Below are positions 45,488-54,251 of a stretch of DNA of 64,000 nt, piece after piece. Numbering within the stretch: the stretch's first letter is position 1; each line of letters begins with the position of its first letter. Where the stretch lies: assembly GCF_000378385.1 (NCBI RefSeq), contig NZ_KB899659.1:25318-89317 (forward strand). The letters run 5' to 3'. The DNA comes from Paenibacillus daejeonensis DSM 15491 (lineage in GTDB: Bacteria; Bacillota; Bacilli; Paenibacillales; Paenibacillaceae). Made by a program: the position numbers and the translations under genes. The notes beneath the pieces are model-generated. The model saw only the letters and a program-made list of their open reading frames with translations, was not told the origin of the DNA and ran no database searches.

Positions 45488-46381
45488 CTAATCCTGATAG
45501 ACCCACCGCTTGGATAATTTGAATTGCAGCAGGGTGATGATGAAGATCATGACGCCCAGCAGCCAAGCCGCCGCACTGGCGTAGCCCATATTGAAGTACT
45601 TGAAGGCATGCTGGAAGATATAAAACACAATCGTTGCACCGCTGTATTCAGGACCCCCGTCGGTTGCCAGCACATAGATCTGGCTAAAAGTCTGGAAGGC
45701 GCCAATCACGCCCATGACGAGGATGAAGAAATGAATAGGCGAGAGCAACGGTACAGTAATTTTGCTAAACTTGTGCCATGCGCCTGCACCATCGATTTCT
45801 GCTGCCTCGTAATAGGTGGAGGATACCGATTGCAAACCGGCCAAATACAGCACCATATTCGCGCCCAATCCTCCCCATAATCCAATCAGGATTAGCGACG
45901 GCTTCACCCAGTTCGGATCGCCCAGCCAATTGGGCCCCTGAATGCCGAATACATCCCACAGGTAGTTGTTGAGCAACCCGTAATCCTGGTTAAGGATCCA
46001 CTGCCAGAGCAGAGAGATCGCGATAATCGGTGAGATGACGGGCAAGTAATAGATGGTGCGCATGAACGAAATACCCTTGAATTTGCGATTCATCAGAATC
46101 GCAAGCAACAGTGACAAGAGCATCCCGATCGGAATGCCGATCATCAGATAGACGGTATTGTACATGGAGATGAAGACTTTGCCGTCATTCAGAATGTCAT
46201 TATAATTTCCCAACCCCACCCACTGTGGCTCGGTCAGCATATCCCATTTTTGAAAGCTGATATAAATCGAGAAAACAATCGGAGCAAGTCCGAACAGCAA
46301 GAATCCCAAAACTGGAGGCGCAACAAACAGATACAGCCAAGCAAGCTCCTTCCTCCGATAACCTGTGAGCTTCGCGTTCAT
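45488..46381 (-). CDS. CUT1 sugar ABC transporter permease (MalF-like)
   Basis: A 297-residue permease with six membrane spans. The EAA loop is YEAAEIDGAGAWHKFSKITVPLL, and the N-terminal LAWLYLFVAPPVLGFLLFGLAPI is typical of MalF-like short forms. It starts 72 bases after the binding-protein gene, with a stable stem-loop between them. Confidence 0.92.
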   Translation of the reverse strand: MNAKLTGYRRKELAWLYLFVAPPVLGFLLFGLAPIVFSIYISFQKWDMLTEPQWVGLGNYNDILNDGKVFISMYNTVYLMIGIPIGMLLSLLLAILMNRKFKGISFMRTIYYLPVISPIIAISLLWQWILNQDYGLLNNYLWDVFGIQGPNWLGDPNWVKPSLILIGLWGGLGANMVLYLAGLQSVSSTYYEAAEIDGAGAWHKFSKITVPLLSPIHFFILVMGVIGAFQTFSQIYVLATDGGPEYSGATIVFYIFQHAFKYFNMGYASAAAWLLGVMIFIITLLQFKLSKRWVYQD

Positions 46382-46406
46382 AGTCGTCCACCCTTTGCCT
46401 GAATTC

Positions 46407-46446
46407 GTCCCCGGGCAAGCGGCAGGTACCCCCGCCGCTCCCGGAC
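46407..46446 (-). other. Intercistronic stem-loop between SBP and permease genes
   Basis: GC-rich arms (GTCC..GGG..AGCGGC with GCCGCT..CCC..GGAC) form a strong hairpin with no T tract. Such structures protect the 3' end of the binding-protein mRNA and lower permease expression relative to it. Confidence 0.65.
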
Positions 46447-46453
46447 GCTTGTA

Positions 46454-47827
46454 TTACTTGTTGCCTTTATCGTAGAGCTCCTGCATCTTCGGCTGAATTT
46501 CAGCTGTGAAATCCTTGGCAGACATGTTGCCGTTCCATACCTTGCTCGCATCCTGCCAGAAGGTATCGATCCATTGTGTGTCTTTGGATAAAGCAGGCAC
46601 ATCGGGACGTCCGTAATCCTCAATGATATCCAGAAATACTTGACGACTGGCTGGCGCCTTGTCTTGCTCCAGGAACTCTCCTCTGGCCATATCAATCAGA
46701 TTCGGCACCGCCTGGCCAAGCTGGTAATTCTCTCTCTGCCCGTCTTCATCCAGCGACAGGAAGGCGGCGAGATCGAAGGCCTCTTGTGGATGATCGGACT
46801 TGGCGGAGATTGCAAGGCCCATCGACCCAAGCCATGTAGCTGTCTCGCCTGTGTTCGGACTGGCTGGCCAGGCTGCAATATCCCACTCGAATGGCAGCTC
46901 CCAGAATGCTGGCTGATCCCACGGGCCCATGGCAAACATCGCCAGCTTGCCATTCAGAAAACGGGTATAAGCATTCAGCGCCTGTTCAGCCTCCTGATTG
47001 GGACTTACACCATGCACAAGGGACAAATCGGCAACGTATTGCATCGCTTCGTAGAATTCAGGCTGATCCACCATGACGGTTCCGGTGTCATAATCGATGA
47101 ACTGGCCGCCATTCCCCCACACTGCGGATTCCAAGCTGTACGCGCCGACTCCGTACTGATCCGGTTTGCCGTCCCCATTCTCATCGATTGTGAGCTGCTG
47201 TGCCGCCTCGAGCAGATCATCCCATGTCCATGCTCCTGCCTCGGCTGGCGGCGGTGCTACCCCTGCCTCTTCGAACAGCGTCTTGTTGTAGACGAATGCC
47301 CAAGGACCAACATCCTTTGGTAGTCCGTAGAGATCTCCGGCACCTACATTCGAACCATCATACCGGTACCGATTGAGCGCCGTCTCCCAGACATTATCAG
47401 GATGGAACAGATCGGTTTGATCCAAGAACGATTGAATGTTGAGGACTGTACCAGCCTCGGCGAATCGATAAAACTCGGAACCGCCCACATAGAATACATC
47501 CGGTGCCTTACCCGAGCTCACGAGTGTGGTCAACTTTTGCGAATACTCCCCGGGCGGTACAGAGGTGTACTTGACCGTCACATTCGGATATTCTTCCTCA
47601 AACGCTGCAATCAAGGCCTCGAAGATTTTCTTCTCATTCGGATTGCCATGACCCATAAATTCAATCGTTACCGGCTCTTTGTTCCCTTCTGTGGCTGTGT
47701 TCTCCTGATTGGACGGGGTGGTTGGTGCATTAGGTGCTTCTGCCGGTCCATTGTTCCCGCTGCAAGCAGATAATACCAACATGCCAGATAAGACCACCGT
47801 GCCTACCCAAGGTTGATTACGCTTCAC
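46454..47827 (-). CDS. CUT1 extracellular sugar-binding lipoprotein
   Basis: A 457-residue family-1 solute-binding protein. The N-terminal signal ends in VLSACSGN (lipobox with Cys22) and is followed by a Pro/Asn/Thr-rich linker. Features include VTIEFMGHGNPNEKKIFEALIAAFEEEYPNV and APDVFYVGG, typical of sugar-binding proteins. The start is GTG with AGAGGGG upstream. As first gene of the operon it lies downstream of a cre-like site and AGTATA motifs. Confidence 0.92.
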   Translation of the reverse strand: MKRNQPWVGTVVLSGMLVLSACSGNNGPAEAPNAPTTPSNQENTATEGNKEPVTIEFMGHGNPNEKKIFEALIAAFEEEYPNVTVKYTSVPPGEYSQKLTTLVSSGKAPDVFYVGGSEFYRFAEAGTVLNIQSFLDQTDLFHPDNVWETALNRYRYDGSNVGAGDLYGLPKDVGPWAFVYNKTLFEEAGVAPPPAEAGAWTWDDLLEAAQQLTIDENGDGKPDQYGVGAYSLESAVWGNGGQFIDYDTGTVMVDQPEFYEAMQYVADLSLVHGVSPNQEAEQALNAYTRFLNGKLAMFAMGPWDQPAFWELPFEWDIAAWPASPNTGETATWLGSMGLAISAKSDHPQEAFDLAAFLSLDEDGQRENYQLGQAVPNLIDMARGEFLEQDKAPASRQVFLDIIEDYGRPDVPALSKDTQWIDTFWQDASKVWNGNMSAKDFTAEIQPKMQELYDKGNK

Positions 47828-47855
47828 AAGAATCCCCTCTTCTTTCCGATTATAT

Positions 47856-47870
47856 TGAAAGCGCTTTACA
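47856..47870. promoter_or_regulatory. cre-like site upstream of SBP gene
   Basis: TGAAAGCGCTTTACA carries a perfect left half of the cre consensus and one extra base on the right. It lies about 30 bases upstream of the binding-protein start, compatible with catabolite repression. Confidence 0.5.
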
Positions 47871-47887
47871 ATTGAATTTTATTATAA

Positions 47888-47920
47888 GTTAGTATAATTT
47901 AATATCTTATATTTAGTATA
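47888..47920. promoter_or_regulatory. Candidate GntR operator pair
   Basis: Two copies of the motif (G/T)TTAGTATA (about 47888-47896 and 47912-47920) lie between the sugar-binding gene and the first GntR regulator. The same motif recurs upstream of both regulators. Confidence 0.5.
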
Positions 47921-47923
47921 AAA

Positions 47924-49009
47924 TCAACGATCCACAGCTTCTATGTAGGAGACAGGCACAATCAATTGACGGTAGTCCAGTTCTCCATTCATCTGTTCGA
48001 TCAGCAGCTCCATGGTCAATCGGCACATCTCCCCTACATTTTGATGGATGTACGATACCTCTGGCAGATCCGGCAGATCGAAGGTCACCAGCTCCATGTC
48101 TTCGGGGATGCTTTTGCCAGCGGCTTGCGCCGCCTTCCAGACATAGCGGCACAGCTCAGTGTTCGCAGTGACAGCTGCTGTTACGTGCGGTCGCTCCTGG
48201 AGAAAGGACGCAATAACAAGCTCTGCAGCTCCAGAGGCAATGAGCTCCAGCGGCAGCAGACACCAAAGATTCTTGTCGATGGAAGACTTACGCTCAAGAA
48301 ATACCTGCTCAAACCCGGATGCCCGCTCATCCGTCACGGTATTCGTAATTTCCGGAGAGACCAGAGCAATCGACGTATGACCTTTGTCCAGCAAGCGTTC
48401 CACGGCCTGCCTCATGCCTCCTACATTGTCAGCACCGACGCTGCAGCATTTGATTCCCTTCAAATAGCGGTCGATGAACACAAACGGAAACCGGTCCAGC
48501 GACAGACGCAGAATCGAATCGTTATAGGTTTCATTCTCCACCGGAAAAATAATGATGCCATCGACTCCTTGCTTCAGAAACGACGCAATAACGCGAGCTT
48601 CCTCCTGCTGCGACTCGCGAGTAATGCGGAGCAGCACCTCATATCCAGCTGCGGTTGCATGCTTCTCTATGGCATCCAGAATCAGCTGGTCTACCTTCGT
48701 TTTCATGGTGGGCAGCACCAGACCAATCCGTCCGCTGCGATACGTAAGCGTTCCCAAACCTGTGCGCATGGGGAGCTCTGACTTACTATCCGACCGGTTC
48801 ATGACAAAGGTACCCTTGCCCTGGATGCGGACAAGCAGTCCCTCTTCCATCAAACCCAGCAATGCGTTCTTACTCGTAATTTGGCTCACACGGTATTGCT
48901 CTGCCAATTCTTTTTCCGAGGGAACCCGATCCCCCTCCCGCAACCGTCCGATCGTAATCAGACGGCGGATGTCGTGTTGGATTTGCTTATACAGCGGCAA
49001 AGATTTCAC
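47924..49009 (-). CDS. GntR/LacI-hybrid sugar regulator (AraR-like), copy 1
   Basis: A 361-residue one-component regulator. The GntR-type helix-turn-helix spans 1-70 (PLYKQIQHDIRRLITIGRLREGDRVPSEKELAEQYRVSQITSKNAL) and is fused to a LacI-type periplasmic-binding effector domain (about 90-355) with IGLVLPTMKTKVDQLILDAIEK and GADNVGGMRQAVERLLDKGH. This architecture is that of AraR, the Bacillus arabinose repressor. It starts with GTG, heading the sugar locus. A paralogue lies directly upstream. Confidence 0.9.
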   Translation of the reverse strand: MKSLPLYKQIQHDIRRLITIGRLREGDRVPSEKELAEQYRVSQITSKNALLGLMEEGLLVRIQGKGTFVMNRSDSKSELPMRTGLGTLTYRSGRIGLVLPTMKTKVDQLILDAIEKHATAAGYEVLLRITRESQQEEARVIASFLKQGVDGIIIFPVENETYNDSILRLSLDRFPFVFIDRYLKGIKCCSVGADNVGGMRQAVERLLDKGHTSIALVSPEITNTVTDERASGFEQVFLERKSSIDKNLWCLLPLELIASGAAELVIASFLQERPHVTAAVTANTELCRYVWKAAQAAGKSIPEDMELVTFDLPDLPEVSYIHQNVGEMCRLTMELLIEQMNGELDYRQLIVPVSYIEAVDR

Positions 49010-49040
49010 GTTACATCACAACCTTAGAATGTATAGTATA

Positions 49041-49064
49041 TTTAGTATATATTATTATACTTAA
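49041..49064. promoter_or_regulatory. Candidate GntR operator, palindromic
   Basis: The arms TTTAGTATA and TATACTTAA flank six bases and form an inverted repeat 32 bases upstream of the first GntR gene. This predicts autoregulation or cross-regulation by its paralogue. Confidence 0.6.
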
Positions 49065-49139
49065 TTTTGAGCTTGTAAAGAGCCACACAACAAAAAACGT
49101 CTACCGTGGGGGTAGACGCTCAATACGTTGGCTATTTTG

Positions 49140-50228
49140 TTATTGTGGTGGAGAGAGAATGGAGTCCTCTGTGTGCAAATGAACTGGGACGATGACGCGT
49201 CTCGGCTCATACCTCTCTTGCAGCTGTTCGCCAAGCAGCTCAATCGCAAGACGCCCGATCTCATCCTCCTGTTGGCGCACATAGGGCACGCCTGGAAGAT
49301 CGGGATCATCAAATGCCGCCAGGACCGGACGTGGAAAGCGCTGATTGGTCAGATCCTCTCTATGCAAGCGATCCAAGGCTTGTCTGGCGTAGCGCGCTAG
49401 TTCTGCATTGGCAGCAAAAACTGCGGTCGCCTCCTTATGCTGCTGAAGAAAATGGACAATTTCCTCCAAGGCCCTGCCCTCGGCAATCGTCGGCAGCGGC
49501 AGCAGGCACCAGAGTGCCTTGTCAATCGGCAGACCATGTTTCATATACGCGGATTCGTAACCTTTTGACCGTTCTTCCGTGACCGTATTGGCTATTTCAG
49601 TCGATAAATAAATAATGCTGCGGTGACCTTCAGTCAGCATCGCCGAAATCATGGATTCTGTACCGCCGCTATTATCCGAGCTCACACTGTACGTCCGGAT
49701 TTCCTTCAAATAGCGATCCACGAGCACCAGTGGCACCCGGTCCAGGGAGAGACGAAGAATCGCGTCGTTGTAATTCTCTTGCTCGACCGGAAACACGATA
49801 AACCCCTGCACGCCCCGCTCTCGGAAGCGCTCGACGGCCCGCGCCTCTTCCTGCTGCGATTCTCTGGTGATTCGAATTAGCAGCTCATAGGATGCGGCGG
49901 AGGCATACTTCTCCAGCGCATCCAACAGCCGTTGATCGACCTTTGTCTTCATCGTTGGCAGGATGAGTGCTACGGAGATCATGTCATCACCCTCATCTGG
50001 CTCCGTTATCAGGTCTCTGGATTGTTTGACAAAGGTACCCTTCCCCCGAAAGCGTACGAGCAGCCCCTCTTCCACCAGGCCGTTCAGTGCGTTTTTCGAG
50101 GTAATCTGACTGACATTGTATTGCGCCGCCAATGCTTTCTCAGATGGTACCATATCCCCCGCCCGCAGTAAGCCCGAGGCGATCTGCTGCCGGATGTCAT
50201 CTTGGATTTGCTTATATAAAGGATGCAT
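49140..50228 (-). CDS. GntR/LacI-hybrid sugar regulator (AraR-like), copy 2
   Basis: A 362-residue paralogue of the neighbouring regulator with the same layout: HTH (PLYKQIQDDIRQQIASGLLRAGDMVPSEKALAAQYNVSQITSKNAL) and LacI-type sensor (VALILPTMKTKVDQRLLDALEKYASAA, SDNSGGTESMISAMLTEGH). The two share near-identical recognition helices, so they probably bind related sites but may respond to different sugars. GAGGAG precedes the ATG. It is transcribed divergently from the secreted BNR/ricin protein, with a shared AGTATA motif between. Confidence 0.9.
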   Translation of the reverse strand: MHPLYKQIQDDIRQQIASGLLRAGDMVPSEKALAAQYNVSQITSKNALNGLVEEGLLVRFRGKGTFVKQSRDLITEPDEGDDMISVALILPTMKTKVDQRLLDALEKYASAASYELLIRITRESQQEEARAVERFRERGVQGFIVFPVEQENYNDAILRLSLDRVPLVLVDRYLKEIRTYSVSSDNSGGTESMISAMLTEGHRSIIYLSTEIANTVTEERSKGYESAYMKHGLPIDKALWCLLPLPTIAEGRALEEIVHFLQQHKEATAVFAANAELARYARQALDRLHREDLTNQRFPRPVLAAFDDPDLPGVPYVRQQEDEIGRLAIELLGEQLQERYEPRRVIVPVHLHTEDSILSPPQ

Positions 50229-50281
50229 AGCATAACTCCTCGTTGTCTTCTCATTTCATTCATCACAAAAAATATCCGCTA

Positions 50282-50290
50282 TTTAGTATA
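50282..50290. promoter_or_regulatory. Candidate GntR operator half-site
   Basis: TTTAGTATA lies in the divergent region 54 bases from the second GntR gene and 76 from the BNR/ricin gene. It matches the motif found at the two other control regions of the locus. Confidence 0.45.
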
Positions 50291-50324
50291 TCTTATTTTC
50301 ATTACTTTGGGATACAATCCTCAA

Positions 50325-50340
50325 TAGTAAGCGCTTACTA
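50325..50340. promoter_or_regulatory. Perfect 16-bp palindrome, cre-like
   Basis: TAGTAAGCGCTTACTA is a perfect palindrome with a cre-like core (GTAAGCGCTTAC). It is placed 26 bases upstream of the BNR/ricin start, after a TACAAT -10 candidate at about 50313, where CcpA binding would repress. Confidence 0.6.
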
Positions 50341-50365
50341 AATGATCCTTAGGAGGTAATCAATT

Positions 50366-52405
50366 GTGATGAAGAAGGCGTTCCGCATTCCTCTGGCCGC
50401 GCTGCTAGCAATGGTATGTATGATCTGGCTGGTGCCTTCCCCGCAGGCTTTTGCATCGTCATATGGCTTGGCCTGGTCAAGCGATCCAGTCACCGTGTAC
50501 GCCCCGCCGTCCGGGGGTGTATGGTACCCACGTCTGGCCAAGCGCAGCAATACAGAGTGGCTTCTGTCCTTCGATACGAATGCTGGCGGCGGCAATACCC
50601 GCATTGTTGTCACTCGGACAACAAACGGTGGACAGAATTGGAGCTCACCGGTGACAGCCGTCAGCCACTCCGGCGGGAATGTCGGCAACGGACAAATGCT
50701 GGTCTTGCCAAGCGGCGAGATCTGGCTGGCTTACCGACTTGTCATCCAATCCGGTTCTGTCTACACGACATCGCTTCATGTGCGTCGAAGCACAGACGGC
50801 GGACTGACGTGGAGCGACCTGCCCGGCGGCACCATCGCCTCCGCAACCGCGAACTCGTTCAAAGGCGTCTGGGAGCCGCACCTGGAATACATTAACGGCA
50901 CCATTCATGTGTTGTACGCAGATGACAGTCCAGCAGCAGTCGGTACGACCGGCTTGCAAAATCTGTACATGAAGCCTTGGACCGGCAGTGGCTGGGGCTC
51001 GCGGATCACGCTCAGCGATGGCGTTGCCGCCGGTTCCAGAGATGGGATGCCAGTTGTGACTCGCATGAATGATGGACGCTACATGATGGTATTTGAATCC
51101 TCCGATGTACCTGGCCATCCGTTTGTCATCAAATTCAAGATTTCGGCTGATGGACTTAACTGGTCCGTCCCCCGGCAAACGCTGTATGTACCGAATGGAA
51201 CAGGCAAAAAAGCTGGCGCTCCGTTCGTTGCAAAGCTGGCTGACGGCCGCTTGATTGCTGCTTTTCAGACCGATGAGAGCAGCGCAAATACCGGAGACCC
51301 CTTCACCTCCATGCATACGATGATTAGCGCCAATAATGGGGCAACCTGGGAGCACAAGACCAACGTCTTCCCAGTCTCGGACACTAGATCCTCGAACTGG
51401 AACGCTCTGATGACGGTCGATTCAACACGCATCGTCGCCGTGACAAGCGCTGATCATCCCGCAAGCGGCATCTATTTGAAATTCGGCCACACACTGACGC
51501 CCGCCAATGTGAACTTGGTCAATAACCCCAGCTTCGAGACGGCTAATGTCACCGGCTGGACGACTTATGGCAATGATTATCCGCAACGGATCTTGATTCA
51601 TGGCGCCAATGACGGAGTTGGCGTACCTGCAGCGCATGGCTCATATTTTGTTGGACTGGCCGGAACGAGCGGTCCAGCCAGCGCATATCTCGGCCAGACG
51701 ATTACGGGGCTCGATGACGGTGACTACACGATGACAGCAAGGATGCGGAGCAGTGGCGGCCAGAGCAGCTGTGTGATGGAGGTAAAAGACTATGGCGGAG
51801 CTGTTCGCCAAGCTAACTGTCCGGTCACCACGTCCTGGACAACAGTTACGATCCCGACAATTCAAGTCACAAACGGCAGGGCGACCATTGGCTTTTATGT
51901 GGCGAATACATCCGCTAGCCAGTGGGCGGATGTGGACCAAGTGACCTTTACCCGCAACGCCTTGACTCTGGCTCCCGGCAAAACCTATCGGCTCATGAAC
52001 CCGGCTAGTGAGAAAATGCTGGAGGTGGACGCCTGGGGAACCGCAAACGGAGCGAATGTGGTCATCTGGGATGATCATGGCGGCGCGAATCAACAGTGGA
52101 CGCTCGTCTCTGCAGGGAGCGGATACTTCAGGCTCATTAACGTACACAGCGGCAAAGCCCTGGAAGTCGACGGCTGGAGCACAGCCAACGGCGGCAATGT
52201 AACCATCTGGGACAATCTTGGTGGAGACAACCAGCTATGGATGCCTGTCAGTGTTGGCGGCGGCAGCTATAAACTGATCAACAAGCATAGTGGTAAGGCG
52301 CTCGATGTCGCGGCAAGCGGCACCGCTAACGGGACCAATGTGCAGCAATGGACGGATCTGGGCAATAGTGCACAGCAATGGAAGCTGATTCAGCTCAATT
52401 CCTAA
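50366..52405 (+). CDS. Secreted BNR-repeat hydrolase with CBM and ricin domain, possible GH93 exo-arabinanase
   Basis: A 679-residue exported protein. The signal peptide (about 1-30) ends at AFA-SSYG. The catalytic region is a six-bladed propeller with Asp-box-like motifs (TTNGGQNWSS, STDGGLTWSD, SADGLNWS, SANNGATWE) and FKGVWEPHLEYI, as seen in sialidase-like GH93 exo-arabinanases. A jelly-roll carbohydrate module (about 385-530) follows, then a ricin B-type domain with three QW motifs (NQQWTL, NQLWMP, AQQWKL). Start GTG or the ATG one codon later, with AGGAGG upstream. The GH43 and AraR-like neighbours favour arabinan over sialic acid as the target. Confidence 0.85.
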   Translation: MMKKAFRIPLAALLAMVCMIWLVPSPQAFASSYGLAWSSDPVTVYAPPSGGVWYPRLAKRSNTEWLLSFDTNAGGGNTRIVVTRTTNGGQNWSSPVTAVSHSGGNVGNGQMLVLPSGEIWLAYRLVIQSGSVYTTSLHVRRSTDGGLTWSDLPGGTIASATANSFKGVWEPHLEYINGTIHVLYADDSPAAVGTTGLQNLYMKPWTGSGWGSRITLSDGVAAGSRDGMPVVTRMNDGRYMMVFESSDVPGHPFVIKFKISADGLNWSVPRQTLYVPNGTGKKAGAPFVAKLADGRLIAAFQTDESSANTGDPFTSMHTMISANNGATWEHKTNVFPVSDTRSSNWNALMTVDSTRIVAVTSADHPASGIYLKFGHTLTPANVNLVNNPSFETANVTGWTTYGNDYPQRILIHGANDGVGVPAAHGSYFVGLAGTSGPASAYLGQTITGLDDGDYTMTARMRSSGGQSSCVMEVKDYGGAVRQANCPVTTSWTTVTIPTIQVTNGRATIGFYVANTSASQWADVDQVTFTRNALTLAPGKTYRLMNPASEKMLEVDAWGTANGANVVIWDDHGGANQQWTLVSAGSGYFRLINVHSGKALEVDGWSTANGGNVTIWDNLGGDNQLWMPVSVGGGSYKLINKHSGKALDVAASGTANGTNVQQWTDLGNSAQQWKLIQLNS

Positions 52406-52410
52406 ATGGT

Positions 52411-52468
52411 CAAGAAAGAAGCTGCTCCCCCTTCACATCATTGAAGGCAGGAACAGCTTCTTTTATTT
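52411..52468 (+). terminator. Rho-independent terminator after BNR/ricin gene
   Basis: AAGAAGCTG...CCCCTTCA and TGAAGG...CAGCTTCTT pair in an interrupted long stem followed by TTTATTTT. The reverse gene on the right shares it. Confidence 0.8.
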
Positions 52469-52834
52469 TCGCCAGAACGTGGTACAGTCTGCCTTGTCTT
52501 CAATATTAAATGCGATCATCTGCTTCAGTAGTTCAAAATCAAATGGCTTGTCCCAACGAAACCGAACCAATTGGTTGGTGTGGCTGTGTCCCGCTTCTTT
52601 GATGACTTCAGTGAAATGCTGAATACCCGCAGCCTCAGGTGCAACCGCCATATGCTGCTTGGCCACACTGAATCCTATGATGTAGGTGTCATGATCTGTG
52701 AACATGGGCTGGTTCCAGGCAACTTTTGGCTGCAACTGGGGAAACGTCTCCTGCACCCAAGTCAGCACTTCCGTGACACGTTCGCGATGGTCTGGATTAT
52801 CGATGGATGCCAGATAGGATGAAAACTCGTCCAT
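52463..52834 (-). CDS. YdhG-like DUF1801 protein
   Basis: A 123-residue protein of the DUF1801 (YdhG/frataxin-like fold) family, with MDEFSSYLASIDNPDHRERVTEVLTW, PKVAWNQPMFTDHDTYIIGFS and FELLKQMIAFNIEDKADCTTFW. Bacillus members have been proposed as iron chaperones. The ATG at 52834 has AAGGAGG upstream; the longer frame is not supported. The second structured repeat lies 130 bases upstream. Confidence 0.88.
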   Translation of the reverse strand: MDEFSSYLASIDNPDHRERVTEVLTWVQETFPQLQPKVAWNQPMFTDHDTYIIGFSVAKQHMAVAPEAAGIQHFTEVIKEAGHSHTNQLVRFRWDKPFDFELLKQMIAFNIEDKADCTTFWRK

Positions 52835-52963
52835 GATCGACCTCCTTACAGCTTTAGATTCATCTTTTACTATAATGGGGAGGAGTGATGAAAACAACAG
52901 CTTTTTTAGTTAACATAATTATGTTTATGTTAAGCTAAACCACTTAGATCTGTTAAAAGATAA

Positions 52964-53121
52964 AGCCTACAGTCATGGATCGATCTTCCGATCGCTGTTG
53001 TCCCCAGATTTCTTGAATTGTTACCCGCTCTAGCGGTTGAAATCCGGGGACAGCGTATGCTTTCGAAGTCGCTTTCTTACAGAAAGCGTTGACCAGATTC
53101 GATTCCGTGCCTCTTCGGCAC
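52964..53121 (-). ncRNA. Structured intergenic element, family 3 copy 2
   Basis: This is the second copy of the element at 34018-34153, in the same orientation. The outer stem (GTCCCC...GGGGAC), the inner CCGCT/AGCGG stem and the CGATC-GGAA-GATCG hairpin are all kept; the 3'-proximal variable region differs and has its own stem (CGCTTTCTGTAAGAAAGCG). At the 5' end of the minus strand GTGCC-GAAGA-GGCAC forms another hairpin. It lies in the gap between the quinone reductase and YdhG-like genes. Confidence 0.5.
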
Positions 53122-53221
53122 ATTTTCAACAAACTAATGATAAACATTTAAATAATTGTTAATGGCACATATATTTAATGTGATTAAACGTTTTAACAAA
53201 GATACATATTAACACTTTGGC

Positions 53222-53267
53222 AAAAAAAGATCTTCATCACCATGCAAAAGTGAAGAAGATCTTTTTA
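53222..53267 (-). terminator. Rho-independent terminator after quinone reductase
   Basis: AAAGATCTTC and GAAGATCTTT pair with an inner CAC/GTG step; T runs follow on both strands. It ends the OYE-quinone reductase operon. Confidence 0.85.
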
Positions 53268-53273
53268 CTCACT

Positions 53274-54212
53274 TTATTTAAAGGTAATGACAATCTTACC
53301 AACAGCATGGTGAGTTTCACTCAACGCATGTGCATCATAAATCCCTTGTCTGCTAAACGGAAAAGTGGCCCCTACAATGGACTTAAGCTTTTTCTCTTCC
53401 ATCAGCTCCGCCATTCTCTGCAATTGCTCACCATCAGGCTGCAGCCAAATCCCCTTGGCAGATACGTTGTATGCCTTAGCAGTATCCTGATTGGGTTGAC
53501 CAACAATGGAAATCAATCTACCGGTGTTTGGTTTTAGTACCTTATAGCTATTCTCAGCTACCTCTCCACCCATCGTGTCGAACACTAAATCAACATCTTT
53601 TATGACTTCTGCAAAGTTTTCTTTTTTGTAATCAATGACCTGATCAGCACCTAAGGAATAGAGAAGCTCATGGTTTTTTTCACTTGCTGTTGTAATCACA
53701 TGAGCGCCAGCATGCTTAGCTAATTGAATGGAGTAAATACCTACCCCACCTGCGCCAGCGTGAATAAGTACCTTTTCACCCTCTTTTAGATTACCATGCG
53801 TGAACAAGGCCTGCCATGCCGTTAAACCAGCTAAAGGAACAGCAGCCGCCTCCTCAGATGTAATGGAATCGGGTACTTTTGCCAGTAAGTGCTCATCAAT
53901 GGCCGTATATTCAGCATACGTTCCGAGACGAGTTGTGTCAGGACGGCTAAAAACTCTGTCCCCCACCTTCCACTTCGTCACGTGTGAACCAATCTCTGAG
54001 ATGACTCCTGCCGCATCCCACCCCAAGATAATGGGAAATTCCCAATCGAACATTTGTTTCAAGTAACCTTCTCTTAATTTCCAATCGATTGGGTTGATGG
54101 ATGTCGCTTCAAGTTTTACGACCACTTGATTGGCTTCTGCATTTGGTTTATTTACTTCCTGCTCAACTAATTCTTCTTTACTTCCATATTGATTGATCAC
54201 AACTGCTTTCAT
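53274..54212 (-). CDS. Zinc-free NADP-dependent quinone oxidoreductase-like MDR protein
   Basis: A 312-residue medium-chain reductase. The N-terminal catalytic half has WDAAGVISEIGSHVTKWKVGDRVFSRPDT, and the Rossmann motif is HAGAGGVGIYSIQLAKHAGA (about 150-170). Zinc-binding residues of alcohol dehydrogenases are absent, as in quinone reductases. It has AAGGAGG upstream and follows an ene-reductase by 40 bases, suggesting a common role in detoxifying electrophilic carbonyls or quinones. Confidence 0.9.
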   Translation of the reverse strand: MKAVVINQYGSKEELVEQEVNKPNAEANQVVVKLEATSINPIDWKLREGYLKQMFDWEFPIILGWDAAGVISEIGSHVTKWKVGDRVFSRPDTTRLGTYAEYTAIDEHLLAKVPDSITSEEAAAVPLAGLTAWQALFTHGNLKEGEKVLIHAGAGGVGIYSIQLAKHAGAHVITTASEKNHELLYSLGADQVIDYKKENFAEVIKDVDLVFDTMGGEVAENSYKVLKPNTGRLISIVGQPNQDTAKAYNVSAKGIWLQPDGEQLQRMAELMEEKKLKSIVGATFPFSRQGIYDAHALSETHHAVGKIVITFK

Positions 54213-54251
54213 GACTTTAACCTCCTTTATAAACTGATTTTATGCACAGAA

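Noticed and set aside
47966..48781. 271-codon plus-strand frame opposite the first GntR gene
   Set aside because: The opposite strand encodes an intact regulator with clear domains; this frame is a codon-bias shadow.
50366..52405. Sialidase
   Set aside because: Asp-boxes are present, but I see no sialic acid genes nearby and the WEPHL motif and locus context fit GH93 better; kept only as an alternative.
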